Made by a program: the position numbers and the translations under genes
Shown: positions 17,327 through 26,380 of the stretch, in pieces
How positions within the stretch are numbered: the first letter of the stretch is position 1
Layout of the letters: each line of letters opens with the position of its first letter
Assembly: GCF_039862785.1 (NCBI RefSeq)
Contig: NZ_CP156795.1
Coordinates: 2,232,001 to 2,296,000, forward strand
Source: Acinetobacter sp. ANC 7912
Lineage (GTDB): Bacteria > Pseudomonadota > Gammaproteobacteria > Pseudomonadales > Moraxellaceae
Reading direction: 5' to 3'
Length of the DNA: 64,000 bases
The notes under the pieces: model-generated
Told to the model about the DNA's origin: nothing
Seen by the model: the letters and a program-made list of their open reading frames with translations, nothing else
Databases searched by the model: none

Positions 17327-17999
17327 GATATTTTCCTGTATTAATTTTAGGATTTTCTTCAACGATGTACTAAAATCAGACCCTCAAAACTTTGTTTAGA
17401 TTTTAGTCAGCTCGTTGCGATGGTTAAAGATTAGTTTGACTGAAAAAATTAATCCAATATTCTGCAAGAATTATCATTATTTATTTAAAAAATATGTAGA
17501 TCAAAGTCTAAATATAATTTAACCAATATTTTATAAATATCTGTTTTTTATATTTTATTTTTAAATTTTAAAAATTTATATTCGCGCATTTTTTCTACGA
17601 TTCGTGCGAAAAATATTCATTAGACTTAAGTCTTGACCAGGTTGTTCTGCCGCTTTTTTCTCCATTTTTCCGTCTCTTTTTGCCATTGTTTTTTAAAAGT
17701 CATTTTTCACAAAGGATATTTTTCACACTACTTTTCCATTATTTTAAAATGATCAAGAAATGAAAGTGGAATGCTTAACCTAACCCCGAAAATCAGTCTA
17801 AAATGTGCAGCAGTTTTCAAAGCTCTATTGACCGAATTGACAGGTAATTTAAACCTTAAAGCCAGTTCAAAAACCCTTCCACCAACTGCAAATTTATCTA
17901 CAAATGGTGTGTCTTTTTTTTCATCAACCACATACACAACCCGCAGTACTTGTGGCATAATCACTACAATTTCATGATTTTATTTTCGGTATTTTTTTT
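17327..17999. other. Long AT-rich divergent intergenic region (aceA / LysR)
   Basis: 673 bp with no convincing gene. It should contain the aceA promoter and the LysR promoter. A perfect 12-bp palindrome, AGACTTAAGTCT, sits at 17622-17633 and is a possible operator. Two overlapping opposite-strand frames around 17728-17977 lack ribosome binding sites and family features. Confidence 0.5.
17622..17633. promoter_or_regulatory. 12-bp perfect palindrome, possible operator
   Basis: AGACTTAAGTCT, alone in AT-rich DNA between aceA and the divergent LysR gene. LysR proteins often bind partly palindromic T-N11-A sites in such positions. The link is inferred only from location. Confidence 0.3.
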
Positions 18000-18989
18000 A
18001 TGAATCTGGAGCGGGTCGACCTCAATCTATTAATTTATCTTGATGTACTTCTTCGCGAAAAAAATGTTACGCGTGCAGCTGAGCAATTGGGTGTCACCCA
18101 GCCAGCCATGAGTAACATCTTGCGTCGTTTACGCAACTTATTTAATGATCCGCTCCTGATCCGTTCTTCTGAAGGCATGACCCCGACAGAACGTGCATTG
18201 GAACTGCAACCGCGTATCCGTGATGCCCTGTCTGACCTCTCGATGATTCTGGAACCGCGTACCGAGTTCCGCCCTTATACCTCTAACCGCGTATTCCGGA
18301 TCATGACCTCAGATTATGCCGAAGCCACTTTGGTGCCGCGTCTGGTCAAAGCGCTGCGTTCTGAAGCGCCGAATGTGGTGCTCGACTTTCTTACGCCAAG
18401 TGACGTGTCCTACCGTGATATGGAACAAGGTAAGGTTGATCTAGCCATTAACCGATTCAATGAAATTCCACAAAGTTTCCACCAGGTCTTGGTCTGGCGT
18501 GACAGTTTCTCTTGCTTGCTGAATAGCAAACACCCTGCTTCAAGCAACTTAAACCTGAAAAGTTATCTAGATGCACAGCATATCTGGGTATCAAAAACCG
18601 GTATGGGGGTTGGCTTCGGCGTGAATCCTGAAAAACAGGCAGGACTCGGCTGGATTGATCAGGCTTTAGAGCGTATTGGCCAAAAACGTAAAATCTCGGT
18701 ATTTACTCGTCATTATCAAATGCCAGGGCTTTTAGCATCGAATGTAGATCTGATCGCGACCCTGCCAACACGAATTGCACGTCTGCAAGCCAAAAATCAA
18801 AACTTACTTATTAAAGATCCTCCGTTCTATATTCCAGAGTTCGAACTGAAGATGGCATGGTGTCCGTTATTGCACCATCATCCAGCCCATCGCTGGTTAC
18901 GTCAGTTGATTCTCTATGTAGCGCGTCAGATGATTGATGAGGAAAACCGCGAATTTTTGGCGAATAATTCCCAATTTTCGCATTATTAA
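18000..18989 (+). CDS. LysR-family transcriptional regulator
   Basis: 329-aa DNA-binding regulator. The N-terminal winged helix-turn-helix reads LNLLIYLDVLLREKNVTRAAEQLGVTQPAMSNILRRLRNLF. The C-terminal effector domain starts near residue 92 (RVFRIMTSDYAEATLVPRLVKAL), of the type often seen in NodD/LeuO-like members. It is divergent from isocitrate lyase, so it may act on the 673-bp region between them; this is inference from context. The effector is unknown. It ends at a strong terminator. Confidence 0.9.
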   Translation: MNLERVDLNLLIYLDVLLREKNVTRAAEQLGVTQPAMSNILRRLRNLFNDPLLIRSSEGMTPTERALELQPRIRDALSDLSMILEPRTEFRPYTSNRVFRIMTSDYAEATLVPRLVKALRSEAPNVVLDFLTPSDVSYRDMEQGKVDLAINRFNEIPQSFHQVLVWRDSFSCLLNSKHPASSNLNLKSYLDAQHIWVSKTGMGVGFGVNPEKQAGLGWIDQALERIGQKRKISVFTRHYQMPGLLASNVDLIATLPTRIARLQAKNQNLLIKDPPFYIPEFELKMAWCPLLHHHPAHRWLRQLILYVARQMIDEENREFLANNSQFSHY

Positions 18990-19030
18990 TTTAAATTTCT
19001 CATAAATTCTTATTTTTTAAGCTTATACTG

Positions 19031-19072
19031 TAAGGACTTGAGATCGGTTTTATACCGCTTAAGTCCTTTTTT
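19031..19072 (+). terminator. Terminator of the LysR gene
   Basis: Long hairpin with AAGGACTTGAG pairing with CTTAAGTCCTT, inner stem TCGGT/ACCG, followed by a T run. It ends right where a possible GTG start of the next gene occurs, which argues for a later start for that gene. Confidence 0.85.
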
Positions 19073-19117
19073 GTGTTAAAAATATTCCAAGATAATATTA
19101 ATCCACAGGTGGATTCC

Positions 19118-20440
19118 GTGAGCCTCTTTCAAAATATCGTGATTATCTTAATACTCATCGCGGGGGCCGGTTTTTTATCATTAACTGAAATCGCGCTTGC
19201 AGGTGCCCGTAAAGTAAAGCTGAAAATTTTGGCTGAATCGGGGGATTACCGCGCGCAAAAAGTGCTCGATTTACAGGAAAACTCAGCAGATTTCTTTGCT
19301 GCCTCCCAAATTGGTCTGAATGCTGTCGCCATCCTTGGCGGTATTTTAGGTGAAGGGGCATTTCGTCCTTATTTCCTGGAATTTATCCGGCAGTTTTATC
19401 AGGGACCATGGGCGGATACTATCGGCTTTGCTCTCTCCTTCACTTTAGTCACCTCCCTGTTCATTCTGTTTGCCGACCTGATGCCAAAACGTCTAGCCAT
19501 GATTGCACCAGAAAGTATTGCCATTTCGGTGATCAATCCGATTCAGGTCTTTATCAAAATCTGTAAGCCACTGGCATGGTTTATCAATGTGATTGCCAAT
19601 ACGCTGTTCCGCCTATTCAAGGTCAATACCACCCGTGAAGACAACATTACCTTTGATGATATTTCAGCGGTAATGGATGCGGGTGCACAGGCCGGTGTGT
19701 TGCAAAAACAGGAACACCATTTCATTGAAAATGTGTTTGAGCTTGAGGAGCGTACCGTTCCATCAAGTATGACCACACGTGAAAACGTGGTGTATTTCAC
19801 CATCAATGAATCTGAAGAAAGTATTCGTCAGAAACTGGCAGAATTTCCATATTCCAAATTCCTAGTCTGTAATGGAAATATTGACCAGGTGATTGGCTAC
19901 GTCGATGCCAAAGATATTCTGGTGCGGATTCTGAATAACCAGAGCCTTAATCAGCTGAATGAATCCACCATTCGTAATGTGCTGACCATTCCAGATACCT
20001 TAACCTTGTCTGAACTGCTGGACCGTTTCCGTTCAACCAAGGAAAAGTTTGCAGTGGTCATTAATGAATATGCACTGGTGGTCGGTGTGATTACTTTGTC
20101 AGATATCATGATCACCGTGATGGGCGACTGGGTAACGCCAATGGAAGAGGATCAGCAGATCATCAAGCGTGATGCGGACTCCTGGCTGATCGAAGGCAGC
20201 ACGCCAATTGAAGACCTGAAACACGCGCTTGAAATTGATGAAATGCCGGAAGAAGAAAATTATGAAACCCTGGCTGGTTTTATGATGTACAAACTACGTA
20301 AGATTCCACGCCCGGCCGATATCGTGATGCATGGCGGCTATAAATTTGAAGTAGTTGACGTCGATCATTTTAAAATTGACCAGCTCCTAGTCACCCGATT
20401 GCTGGAACCGAATAAAAACAACGAAGAAGAATCAGAGTAA
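19118..20440 (+). CDS. CNNM/CBS transporter-associated-domain membrane protein (hemolysin/CorC family)
   Basis: About 440-aa membrane protein of the CNNM family (formerly annotated as hemolysins), whose members are implicated in Mg2+ or other cation handling. Order of parts: CNNM transmembrane domain (about 1-180 with LSLTEIALAGARKVKLKILAESG and SQIGLNAVAILGGILG), CBS pair (about 195-320 with VIGYVDAKDILV and LVVGVITLSDIM), and a C-terminal CorC_HlyC domain (WLIEGSTPIEDLKHALEID, YETLAGFMMYKLRKIPRPAD). I chose the GTG at 19118 because AGGTGG stands just upstream. GTG codons at 19109 and 19073 are alternatives, but the latter abuts a terminator T run. Confidence 0.88.
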   Translation: MSLFQNIVIILILIAGAGFLSLTEIALAGARKVKLKILAESGDYRAQKVLDLQENSADFFAASQIGLNAVAILGGILGEGAFRPYFLEFIRQFYQGPWADTIGFALSFTLVTSLFILFADLMPKRLAMIAPESIAISVINPIQVFIKICKPLAWFINVIANTLFRLFKVNTTREDNITFDDISAVMDAGAQAGVLQKQEHHFIENVFELEERTVPSSMTTRENVVYFTINESEESIRQKLAEFPYSKFLVCNGNIDQVIGYVDAKDILVRILNNQSLNQLNESTIRNVLTIPDTLTLSELLDRFRSTKEKFAVVINEYALVVGVITLSDIMITVMGDWVTPMEEDQQIIKRDADSWLIEGSTPIEDLKHALEIDEMPEEENYETLAGFMMYKLRKIPRPADIVMHGGYKFEVVDVDHFKIDQLLVTRLLEPNKNNEEESE

Positions 20441-20500
20441 TCTGGTTCTTCTTTTTTTCAATTGATAATAGAAAACCGAAGAATAAGAATAAGGTGATAA

Positions 20501-20779
20501 ATGAATATTTTTGCGATCCTGGCTTGTCTCAGTTTTTACTCAGCACTGTATCTATTTTATTTTTTCTTTGTGCGCGAACAAAATCCCTTGCTGCTATTCG
20601 CTGCGATTGCCTTGTTGATCTTTACGATAATCCTGATTCCCTATCCGCATGAACACAGACGTCGTGGCTTTGACTCTACTTTAACTTGGGGAAACTATCT
20701 GCTCTATCCACTCATTACTTGGTGGAAAATATTTATCCTTCCCATCAGCTGGTTACTTGCCCTGATCTATAAGGATTAA
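20501..20779 (+). CDS. Small membrane protein of unknown function
   Basis: 92 aa with three hydrophobic stretches (about 2-23, 28-48 and 68-88), separated by a basic loop YPHEHRRRGFDSTLTWGNYL. AAGGTGAT precedes the ATG as a plausible ribosome binding site. It lies 60 bp after the CNNM gene on the same strand, with no terminator between, so they may be co-transcribed. I do not recognise a family. Confidence 0.65.
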   Translation: MNIFAILACLSFYSALYLFYFFFVREQNPLLLFAAIALLIFTIILIPYPHEHRRRGFDSTLTWGNYLLYPLITWWKIFILPISWLLALIYKD

Positions 20780-20800
20780 AAAAGCACCCATTAGGGTGCT
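20775..20800 (-). terminator. Terminator between convergent genes
   Basis: Stem AAGCACCC/GGGTGCTT. The T run is good on the minus strand and poor on the plus strand, so it mainly serves the minus-strand gene. Confidence 0.75.
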
Positions 20801-20805
20801 TGATC

Positions 20806-21318
20806 TTATTTACCAAACTTGCTGATCAGCTCATCCAGCACCGCCTGATAATGAATGCGGATATCATCTTCCAGAATCTTGTAGGCATTATCGAATTGCA
20901 CCATAGGCCAGCCTTCTTTCCAGAACGGGAAGATATTGTGCAGGTCATGGGTCACAATCGCATCTTCATGCACGATCGCCTGCGCAATCTGTGCCAGCAC
21001 AAAAGCAGTTTCCGCCCCATCAATCGCCAGATAATCAATCCCACGCGCTTTTAAAATACGGATACGGTCTTTCTTGTAGCGAATCTTTTTGATCTGAGCT
21101 TCGTTCAGGTTTAAAGCCAAGGCTACCGCTTCAACAAACTTAGCTTCAAATGACTGATGCAATGCAACCAATGCCTGCTTGTGCGCTTCCTGACGACCAG
21201 CTTTACCGCCCTGGCGAATAGTTTCTTTCGCTTCTTCATTCAGCACATCGTTTTTCATGCTTTGCAGGATGTCCAGAATTTCGATATCGCTTAATGTCGC
21301 AGGAGATTGATCAGTCAT
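20806..21318 (-). CDS. Hypothetical soluble helical protein
   Basis: 170 aa, no signal peptide or membrane segment, rich in Ala/Glu/Lys and predicted mostly helical. Distinctive stretches are EAKETIRQGGKAGRQEAHKQ, IKKIRYKKDRIRILKARGID and HDLHNIFPFWKEGWPMVQFD. The ATG (MTDQSPATLSDIEIL) has AAGGACAG upstream. Clean gene with its own terminator, flanked by genes on the other strand. I do not recognise a family and assign no function. Confidence 0.75.
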   Translation of the reverse strand: MTDQSPATLSDIEILDILQSMKNDVLNEEAKETIRQGGKAGRQEAHKQALVALHQSFEAKFVEAVALALNLNEAQIKKIRYKKDRIRILKARGIDYLAIDGAETAFVLAQIAQAIVHEDAIVTHDLHNIFPFWKEGWPMVQFDNAYKILEDDIRIHYQAVLDELISKFGK

Positions 21319-21492
21319 GAACTGTCCTTAAAAAATAGAATTTCAACAATGAGCTATTTTCGCATAATTCACACTGAAAAAGATAAATTCCTGCTGTTCA
21401 CTGCATGATTTAATCCGTACGAGAATTTTCAGGAAAAATGCAGTGATTTACTCTATAGTAATGGTATTGATTTATCTCATAATTTAGCCTAC

Positions 21493-22221
21493 ATGCAAAA
21501 CCAACAAGTAACTGTGCTGCTTCAACAACTTCAACTGCTCTACCCAACAGCATTCCGGCACAATTACCTGTTCTATGGCCAGATCAAAACCAAAGGCGTA
21601 CTGGATGACCGCCGCGAGTTTATTCCCTGGATTCTGGCCTGCATGATCTTTATTCCGATCAGTTTTGCCCTCAAAGATGTATTGAGTAGTGTGCTAGCAC
21701 CACTGAGTAGTTTTGAAGCCCATAGTTATGCCTGTCTGGCGATTCTGCTATTTCTAATGCTGGTGGTACCGTTCGTCATTAAGCAGATTCGTCATTCTTC
21801 ACATTCCTTCTATCAGCATGTACGCCATACGCCAATCAAGCTGACTGCTGTGATTCTGCTGTTTGCATTGAATATTGAATTTCTGCACAGCCAATGGGTA
21901 ATGTGGGTCTTGTTGTTCTTTGGTGTCAGTTTTGGTTTTGTGCGTTTTTATAAAGAAAATCTTTTCCGTCAAAATACGCAGGGCACCGAGCAGTATCAAC
22001 TGCATCAGTTACGGAGGATCTGTTTCTGGGCATATAAGCAAAGCCGTTTGACCCGCTTGAAATTACGTTTGATGTCTGCCAACAATCCCAAATACCAGAC
22101 TTTACAACGTCAACTGAATCAGTATGCAGATCTCTATAGCCAGTTACTCAAACTGGAACATCAATACTGCAAACGCATCAAGCATATTGATATCGAAAGC
22201 TATCTGGATGAGATGCTGTAG
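21493..22221 (+). CDS. Hypothetical membrane protein, paralogue of the IS-broken gene after tRNA-Leu
   Basis: 242 aa with transmembrane helices near residues 45-65, 75-97, 112-130 and 134-152, then a basic helical C-terminal tail (LHQLRRICFWAYKQSRLTRLKLRL). No family recognised. The disrupted gene beyond tRNA-Leu shares the layout and short matching phrases (LQLLYPTAF against LQLRHPDAF, LRRICFWAYKQSR against IRQLAYWAYRESQ). The two are therefore diverged tandem paralogues on either side of the tRNA. Confidence 0.72.
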   Translation: MQNQQVTVLLQQLQLLYPTAFRHNYLFYGQIKTKGVLDDRREFIPWILACMIFIPISFALKDVLSSVLAPLSSFEAHSYACLAILLFLMLVVPFVIKQIRHSSHSFYQHVRHTPIKLTAVILLFALNIEFLHSQWVMWVLLFFGVSFGFVRFYKENLFRQNTQGTEQYQLHQLRRICFWAYKQSRLTRLKLRLMSANNPKYQTLQRQLNQYADLYSQLLKLEHQYCKRIKHIDIESYLDEML

Positions 22222-22349
22222 ATTAAGCGATACGATCCAGCCTAGGCATTTTCTCTCGCTTTTTAAAATCAATAAATTGAATGAAAAGCCAACAAATAAT
22301 GTGAAATCCGCTTGCCAAGAGCTTTCTGCTCATCTATGATGGCGCGCAT

Positions 22350-22436
22350 GCCCGAGTGGTGAAATCGGTAGACACAGGGGATTTAAAATCCCCCGCCCTT
22401 CAAGGCGTGCCAGTTCGAGTCTGGCCTCGGGCACCA
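22350..22436 (+). tRNA. tRNA-Leu (UAA)
   Basis: 87-nt class II tRNA. Acceptor GCCCGAG/CTCGGGC, anticodon stem GGGGA/TCCCC around loop TTTAAAA giving anticodon UAA, long variable arm, encoded CCA. It reads UUA and UUG codons. Confidence 0.97.
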
Positions 22437-22923
22437 TTTTAGTTCTGATTAAAATGCTACAAAGCAAAATCCCAGCGTGAGCTGGTTTTTTTGTATCCAA
22501 ATTTCAAAATCGAACACTTCTTAGCCATGTCTGCATCTCGCTCCTTCGATCTAGCCAAACTTCAGTTACGCCATCCTGATGCGTTTTTTTGCACGCTCAG
22601 CTATAGCCGCTATAAATATTTGAATCAAACCATTGATCCATATTTATATTTGCGCATGGGTATTTTGATCCTGATCACGGGATTTTGCTGTCTGTGCTTC
22701 TCTTTGCCATTTTATCCTGACTTTGTCACTTCCAAGCACCAAGCGATTAGTGCAGGGATGATCGTGCTCATCAGTATGCTCTATCCTTATATCTGGCGTG
22801 CCCAGTATCAGGCCAAGTATAGTTCTGCGCGTTTCGCAAAACGTTTGCAACGCTGTTTATATATTCAAACCCTGATCGTGATCTTATCTTGGGTTAATTT
22901 CCAGCACTTTCATTCAATGGGCG

Positions 22924-23989
22924 GATTCAAGCGGCAAGTGCAACAGTATAAAAACCAGCCATAACTTCACTCGGTGTATACCAACCTAGCGTTTTTCTAG
23001 GACGATGGTTGAGTGCAAATTCTATCTGCTCTATTTGTTCGTTTGACACGTCATCAAACGATGATGATTTTGGCAGATATTGACGGATTAAACCATTCGT
23101 ATTTTCATTTCTAGCTCGCTGAATAGACTTGTAAGGATCAGCAAAATACGTCTCTATCCCGGCATCAGTAATTCTTTTGTGTTCGGAAAATTCTTTACCA
23201 TTATCAAATGTCACACTATAAGCATGGCTCATTCGTAAACGATCTAACGCACAAGTAATCGTTTGAGAGGATGCTCTCGTTGATCCTAAATGAACAATAT
23301 GTACATACAGGCTCTTTCGATCAACAAGGGTTAATAAAGCACCTTTATGATGTTTACCAATCACCGTGTCACCTTCGAAATCTCCTAAACGTTGTCGTTG
23401 ATCAATGACCTGGTCTCGACAGTGAATACTTGTTTTATCAATGATTTGCCCCCTACGATCCGTGTTTTTGTAACCTCGTTTTCGATATTTCTTCTGATGC
23501 CTTAAGTGTAGATGGAGTTTACCGCCTTTTGATTTATCTTGATAAATGTACTGGTAAATCCACTCATGTGAAGGTACATCCAGCCAACCGCGTTGTGTTA
23601 AAGCACCTGAAATTTGTTCTGGTGACCAGTCCAAGCCAATTAAATAATCAATATAGGCGAAGGCAAATGCTGTCATTGATGAGGAAGGACGGTACCGTCT
23701 TTGACTTGCAAATTTAGCTGCCTGTTGAGCCCTATATCCACGTTGCCCAGTATTTCTTTTTAATTCACGGTAGATGGTTGATCGTGAACGCCCTAACTCC
23801 CGAGCAAGGTTAGCGATTGAGCTTTTACTTTTCAAAGTAGCATAAATTTCGTATCTTTCATCTTGAGAAAGTTGGGTGTATTTCTTCATTGTGTGCTTTC
23901 CAATTGCGAGTTGAAAAAGTCTAATGATTCTATGAATACACCTAACTTTTTCAACTAACTACAAATGTGTCGCACTTGGGATTTGAATC
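22924..23989 (-). mobile_element. IS30-family insertion sequence (about 1066 bp)
   Basis: Imperfect inverted repeats GATTCAAGCGGCAAGTGCAA and GATTCAAATCCCAAGTGCGA bound one transposase gene. IS30 elements make 2-3 bp target duplications. The frame argument above fits a 2-bp duplication (CG on the left, TG on the right, one mismatch), so the exact edges are uncertain by a base or two. Confidence 0.88.
22927..23889 (-). CDS. IS30-family transposase
   Basis: 320-aa DDE transposase. The N-terminal helix-turn-helix is MKKYTQLSQDERYEIYATL plus ARELGRSRSTIYRELKRN. The catalytic core contains LGDFEGDTVIGKHHKGALLT (first Asp), VTFDNGKEFSEH (second Asp) and ARNENTNGLIRQYLPK (Glu), typical of IS30. The frame is intact, so it may be active. 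The transposase stop lies only a few bases from the element end. Confidence 0.95.
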   Translation of the reverse strand: MKKYTQLSQDERYEIYATLKSKSSIANLARELGRSRSTIYRELKRNTGQRGYRAQQAAKFASQRRYRPSSSMTAFAFAYIDYLIGLDWSPEQISGALTQRGWLDVPSHEWIYQYIYQDKSKGGKLHLHLRHQKKYRKRGYKNTDRRGQIIDKTSIHCRDQVIDQRQRLGDFEGDTVIGKHHKGALLTLVDRKSLYVHIVHLGSTRASSQTITCALDRLRMSHAYSVTFDNGKEFSEHKRITDAGIETYFADPYKSIQRARNENTNGLIRQYLPKSSSFDDVSNEQIEQIEFALNHRPRKTLGWYTPSEVMAGFYTVALAA

Positions 23990-24291
23990 TGCGATGTTTA
24001 TCACTGTCCCTTGTCTGATCTTACTTGCTTTCGGCAGTTTTGTCGCAGTTTGGGTTGAACCTTGTTTTAGAAATTCAACCAGCAGCATCCTGCTGGTACG
24101 TTTGCAGAAAATCCGTCAACTGGCGTATTGGGCTTATCGTGAATCGCAAAGCAAACAGCCACAACCGGTCCCTCTTCAAAAGGATTTAAAAAAATATTAT
24201 CTAGACTTGCATCAACGCTGCATGCAGGAAGAGCAGAAACTGCTGGATGAAATCCATTATAAAAACTTTAAAGATGCATTTTTAGACCATT

Positions 24292-24321
24292 AAAAAAAGC
24301 CCTGTTTTTACAGGGCTTTTT
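24292..24321. terminator. Bidirectional terminator
   Basis: Stem AAAGCCCTG/CAGGGCTTT with A and T runs on either side, between the broken membrane gene and the DUF5713 gene. Confidence 0.88.
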
Positions 24322-24322
24322 G

Positions 24323-24637
24323 TTACCATTCACGGTTGGTGATCAGCTCTTCCATTTCAATATTGAAGTATCCGTACTCCTGTACCACCATCATCATGGC
24401 TTCAGCAATATAGTCCGCTGCGGTATCGTCCAGTGAAGAATCCAGATCCTCAAACTGTGGCTTCATTTCATTGATCTCTGCCACAGTGGCATTGGCAAAC
24501 TGGTAAATATCCTGTTCAGACAGACCAGCCTTAGATACCTTTTTGGCAAAGCGTTCAATGTGCTGCTTTACTTCAGCAACCAGAATATCGGGATAATATT
24601 CATCATCAAACATTGGGAGAAGTAAATCTGCAAACAT
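24323..24637 (-). CDS. DUF5713-like small acidic protein
   Basis: 104 aa, acidic, helical, no signal peptide. The pattern DDEYYPDILVAEVKQHIE, then INEMKPQFEDLDSSLDDTAAD, then a C-terminal YGYFNIEMEELITNREW fits my memory of the DUF5713 family. No function is known for it. Stand-alone gene with its stop directly at the terminator. The family call is by motif only. Confidence 0.7.
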   Translation of the reverse strand: MFADLLLPMFDDEYYPDILVAEVKQHIERFAKKVSKAGLSEQDIYQFANATVAEINEMKPQFEDLDSSLDDTAADYIAEAMMMVVQEYGYFNIEMEELITNREW

Positions 24638-24741
24638 ACAGGCACTCTAGAATGATTAGGAGAATTTAAGCGTGCCTATATATCATATTGTCGCCTAAAA
24701 GCCAAACAGTGAAAGGTTTCCAATACTGAATCAACTAGAAA

Positions 24742-25596
24742 TTACACTGCATTGCGCATCGCATTCCAGACTTTAAGCGCATCGCTGGTCGCTTTCACAT
24801 CATGGGCACGTACCATACATGCACCTTGCTGAATACTGAGTAAATGCCCGGCAACTGAGCCAATTGCACGTTCTACTGCTTCCGCACCACCGAGTGCCTG
24901 TCCGATAAAACGTTTCCGCGATAAGGCCGACAGCATTGGATAGCCCAGCTCATTCAGCTTATACAGTTCATTCAATAATTTCAGATTCTGCTCAGCATTT
25001 TTGGCAAAGCCAAAGCCCGGATCAATCATGATGTGTTCGGCTTTTACACCAGCATCCAAGGCATCCTGAACACGCTGTTTCAGTTCAGCCATTACATCAA
25101 TAGTGACATCCTCATACTGATCCAGATTATTCATGGTAGTTGGTTCACCCCGCATATGCATGATGATCACTGGAATATCCAGCTCAGCAGCTGTTTGTAG
25201 AGCATTTGGACGGGTTAGCGCACGCACATCATTCCAGATATGTGCACCTGCTTTTACAGCCGCCCTGATCACTTCGGGCTGTGAAGTATCAATCGAGATG
25301 ATCACATCATGTTTAGATAGTTCTTCCACCACTGGAACTACACGACGGATTTCTTCTTCCACTTCCACAACTGATGCACCCGGGCGAGTGGACTCCCCTC
25401 CAACATCAATTACGGTGGCACCTTCAGCTATCATTTCCAATGCACGGGCAACAGCAGCATCTTTCGTATTGTGCTTACCACCATCACTAAAAGAATCTGG
25501 GGTGACATTTAAAATACCCATGACATGCGGCTGTGACAGATCCAGTTGTAAACGTCCAAAATTCCAGACACGTTGTGGCAATGGCGTCAGCTGCAT
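24742..25596 (-). CDS. folP: Dihydropteroate synthase
   Basis: Condenses 6-hydroxymethyl-dihydropterin diphosphate with p-aminobenzoate in folate synthesis; target of sulfonamides. The 284-aa TIM barrel has MGILNVTPDSFSDGGKHNT (signature 1), VIDVGGESTRPGASVV (signature 2), IIMHMRGEPTTM, IMIDPGFGFAKNAEQN and the pterin-site SRKRFIG. The start MQLTPLPQRVWNFG is preceded by AAGGAGATC. It lies downstream of ftsH and rlmE on the same strand but separated by the GNAT gene and terminators. Confidence 0.96.
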   Translation of the reverse strand: MQLTPLPQRVWNFGRLQLDLSQPHVMGILNVTPDSFSDGGKHNTKDAAVARALEMIAEGATVIDVGGESTRPGASVVEVEEEIRRVVPVVEELSKHDVIISIDTSQPEVIRAAVKAGAHIWNDVRALTRPNALQTAAELDIPVIIMHMRGEPTTMNNLDQYEDVTIDVMAELKQRVQDALDAGVKAEHIMIDPGFGFAKNAEQNLKLLNELYKLNELGYPMLSALSRKRFIGQALGGAEAVERAIGSVAGHLLSIQQGACMVRAHDVKATSDALKVWNAMRNAV

Positions 25597-25681
25597 GTTT
25601 GATCTCCTTGATAAATTTCCGACTCATTGTCCATGATCTGTGGGACAAAGCAAGCCCTATCCCCGAGAGACGTTAAGTGAG

Positions 25682-26278
25682 TTAATTGCGTGCCTCTAAA
25701 AAAGATTCTAGTTTATGTTTTACTTCAGGCCATTCTGACTGAAGAATGCTAAACATCACCGTGTCACGCACAGTCTTGCCATCTTTTCTTAAAGTATGAC
25801 AACGCAGAATGCCATCCAGTTTGGCTCCTAAAGCCTGAATTGCAGCCTGACTACGCAGGTTCAAATGATCTGTTCTAAACGCAACCACTGGAGCATTTAA
25901 AGTCTCAAAAGCATGCTGCAATAAAAGGTATTTGCAGGCACGATTGACATGAGTTCCCTGAAAACTTTGCGCATACCAGGTATAGCCTATTTCTAGTCGT
26001 GGAATTTCTGGCTTGATGTCGTGATAGCTGGTTGAACCAATGGCTCGATTGGTCTGTTCATCGATCACAGCAAAAGGAATTCGTTCACCCTTTGCCTGCT
26101 GTTCTAAAGCTTTTTCAATATACGCTTCAACCGTATGCGGATAAGGGGCAGAGGTATAGAAAATATCACCGAGATTGCCATCAGAACAGGCAGTCTTCAA
26201 GTCTTCTGCATGTTCTAAATTTAAAGGTTCTAGCCGTACTCCATATCCCCTCAATACTGGCGCATGCATATCCATCAA
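25682..26278 (-). CDS. GNAT-family N-acetyltransferase
   Basis: 198-aa acetyl-CoA-dependent acyltransferase of the RimJ/RimL-like GNAT group. Features: LRGYGVRLEPLNLEHAEDL at the N terminus, IGSTSYHDIKPEIPRLEIGYTWYAQSFQGTHVN (the acceptor-side strands and the acetyl-CoA loop region), LNAPVVAFRTDHLNLRSQAAIQALGAKLDG (the terminal signature). The target, whether a protein N terminus, small molecule or drug, cannot be told. Stand-alone gene. Confidence 0.85.
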   Translation of the reverse strand: MMDMHAPVLRGYGVRLEPLNLEHAEDLKTACSDGNLGDIFYTSAPYPHTVEAYIEKALEQQAKGERIPFAVIDEQTNRAIGSTSYHDIKPEIPRLEIGYTWYAQSFQGTHVNRACKYLLLQHAFETLNAPVVAFRTDHLNLRSQAAIQALGAKLDGILRCHTLRKDGKTVRDTVMFSILQSEWPEVKHKLESFLEARN

Positions 26279-26343
26279 ATTTGTTCCTTTTTATATTTAT
26301 ATTTTCAACAATTTAACATGCTTGAATAGTTTTCTACAGGTAT

Positions 26344-26371
26344 AAAAAAACCACCCGCAGGTGGTTTTTTT
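26344..26371 (-). terminator. Terminator of ftsH
   Basis: Stem AACCACC/GGTGGTT with a short loop and a T run on the minus strand, just after the ftsH stop. Confidence 0.85.
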
Positions 26372-26380
26372 AGATTCAGC

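Larger units (their letters stand above)
22527..24293 (+). pseudogene. Hypothetical membrane protein gene interrupted by an IS30-family element
   Basis: N-terminal part 22527-22923 (begins MSASRSFDLAKLQLRHPDAF, two hydrophobic segments) and C-terminal part about 23992-24293 (AMFITVPCLILLAFGSFVAV, then a helical tail ending YKNFKDAFLDH). Joining 22923 to 23992 restores an open frame across the site (SMG-AMF). The layout matches the intact paralogue on the other side of tRNA-Leu. The start is uncertain: a TTG 12 codons earlier is also open. Function unknown. A terminator follows at once. Confidence 0.78.

Noticed and set aside
17728-17977. Two opposite-strand small frames between aceA and the LysR gene
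   Set aside because: They overlap each other almost fully, lack ribosome binding sites and match no family.
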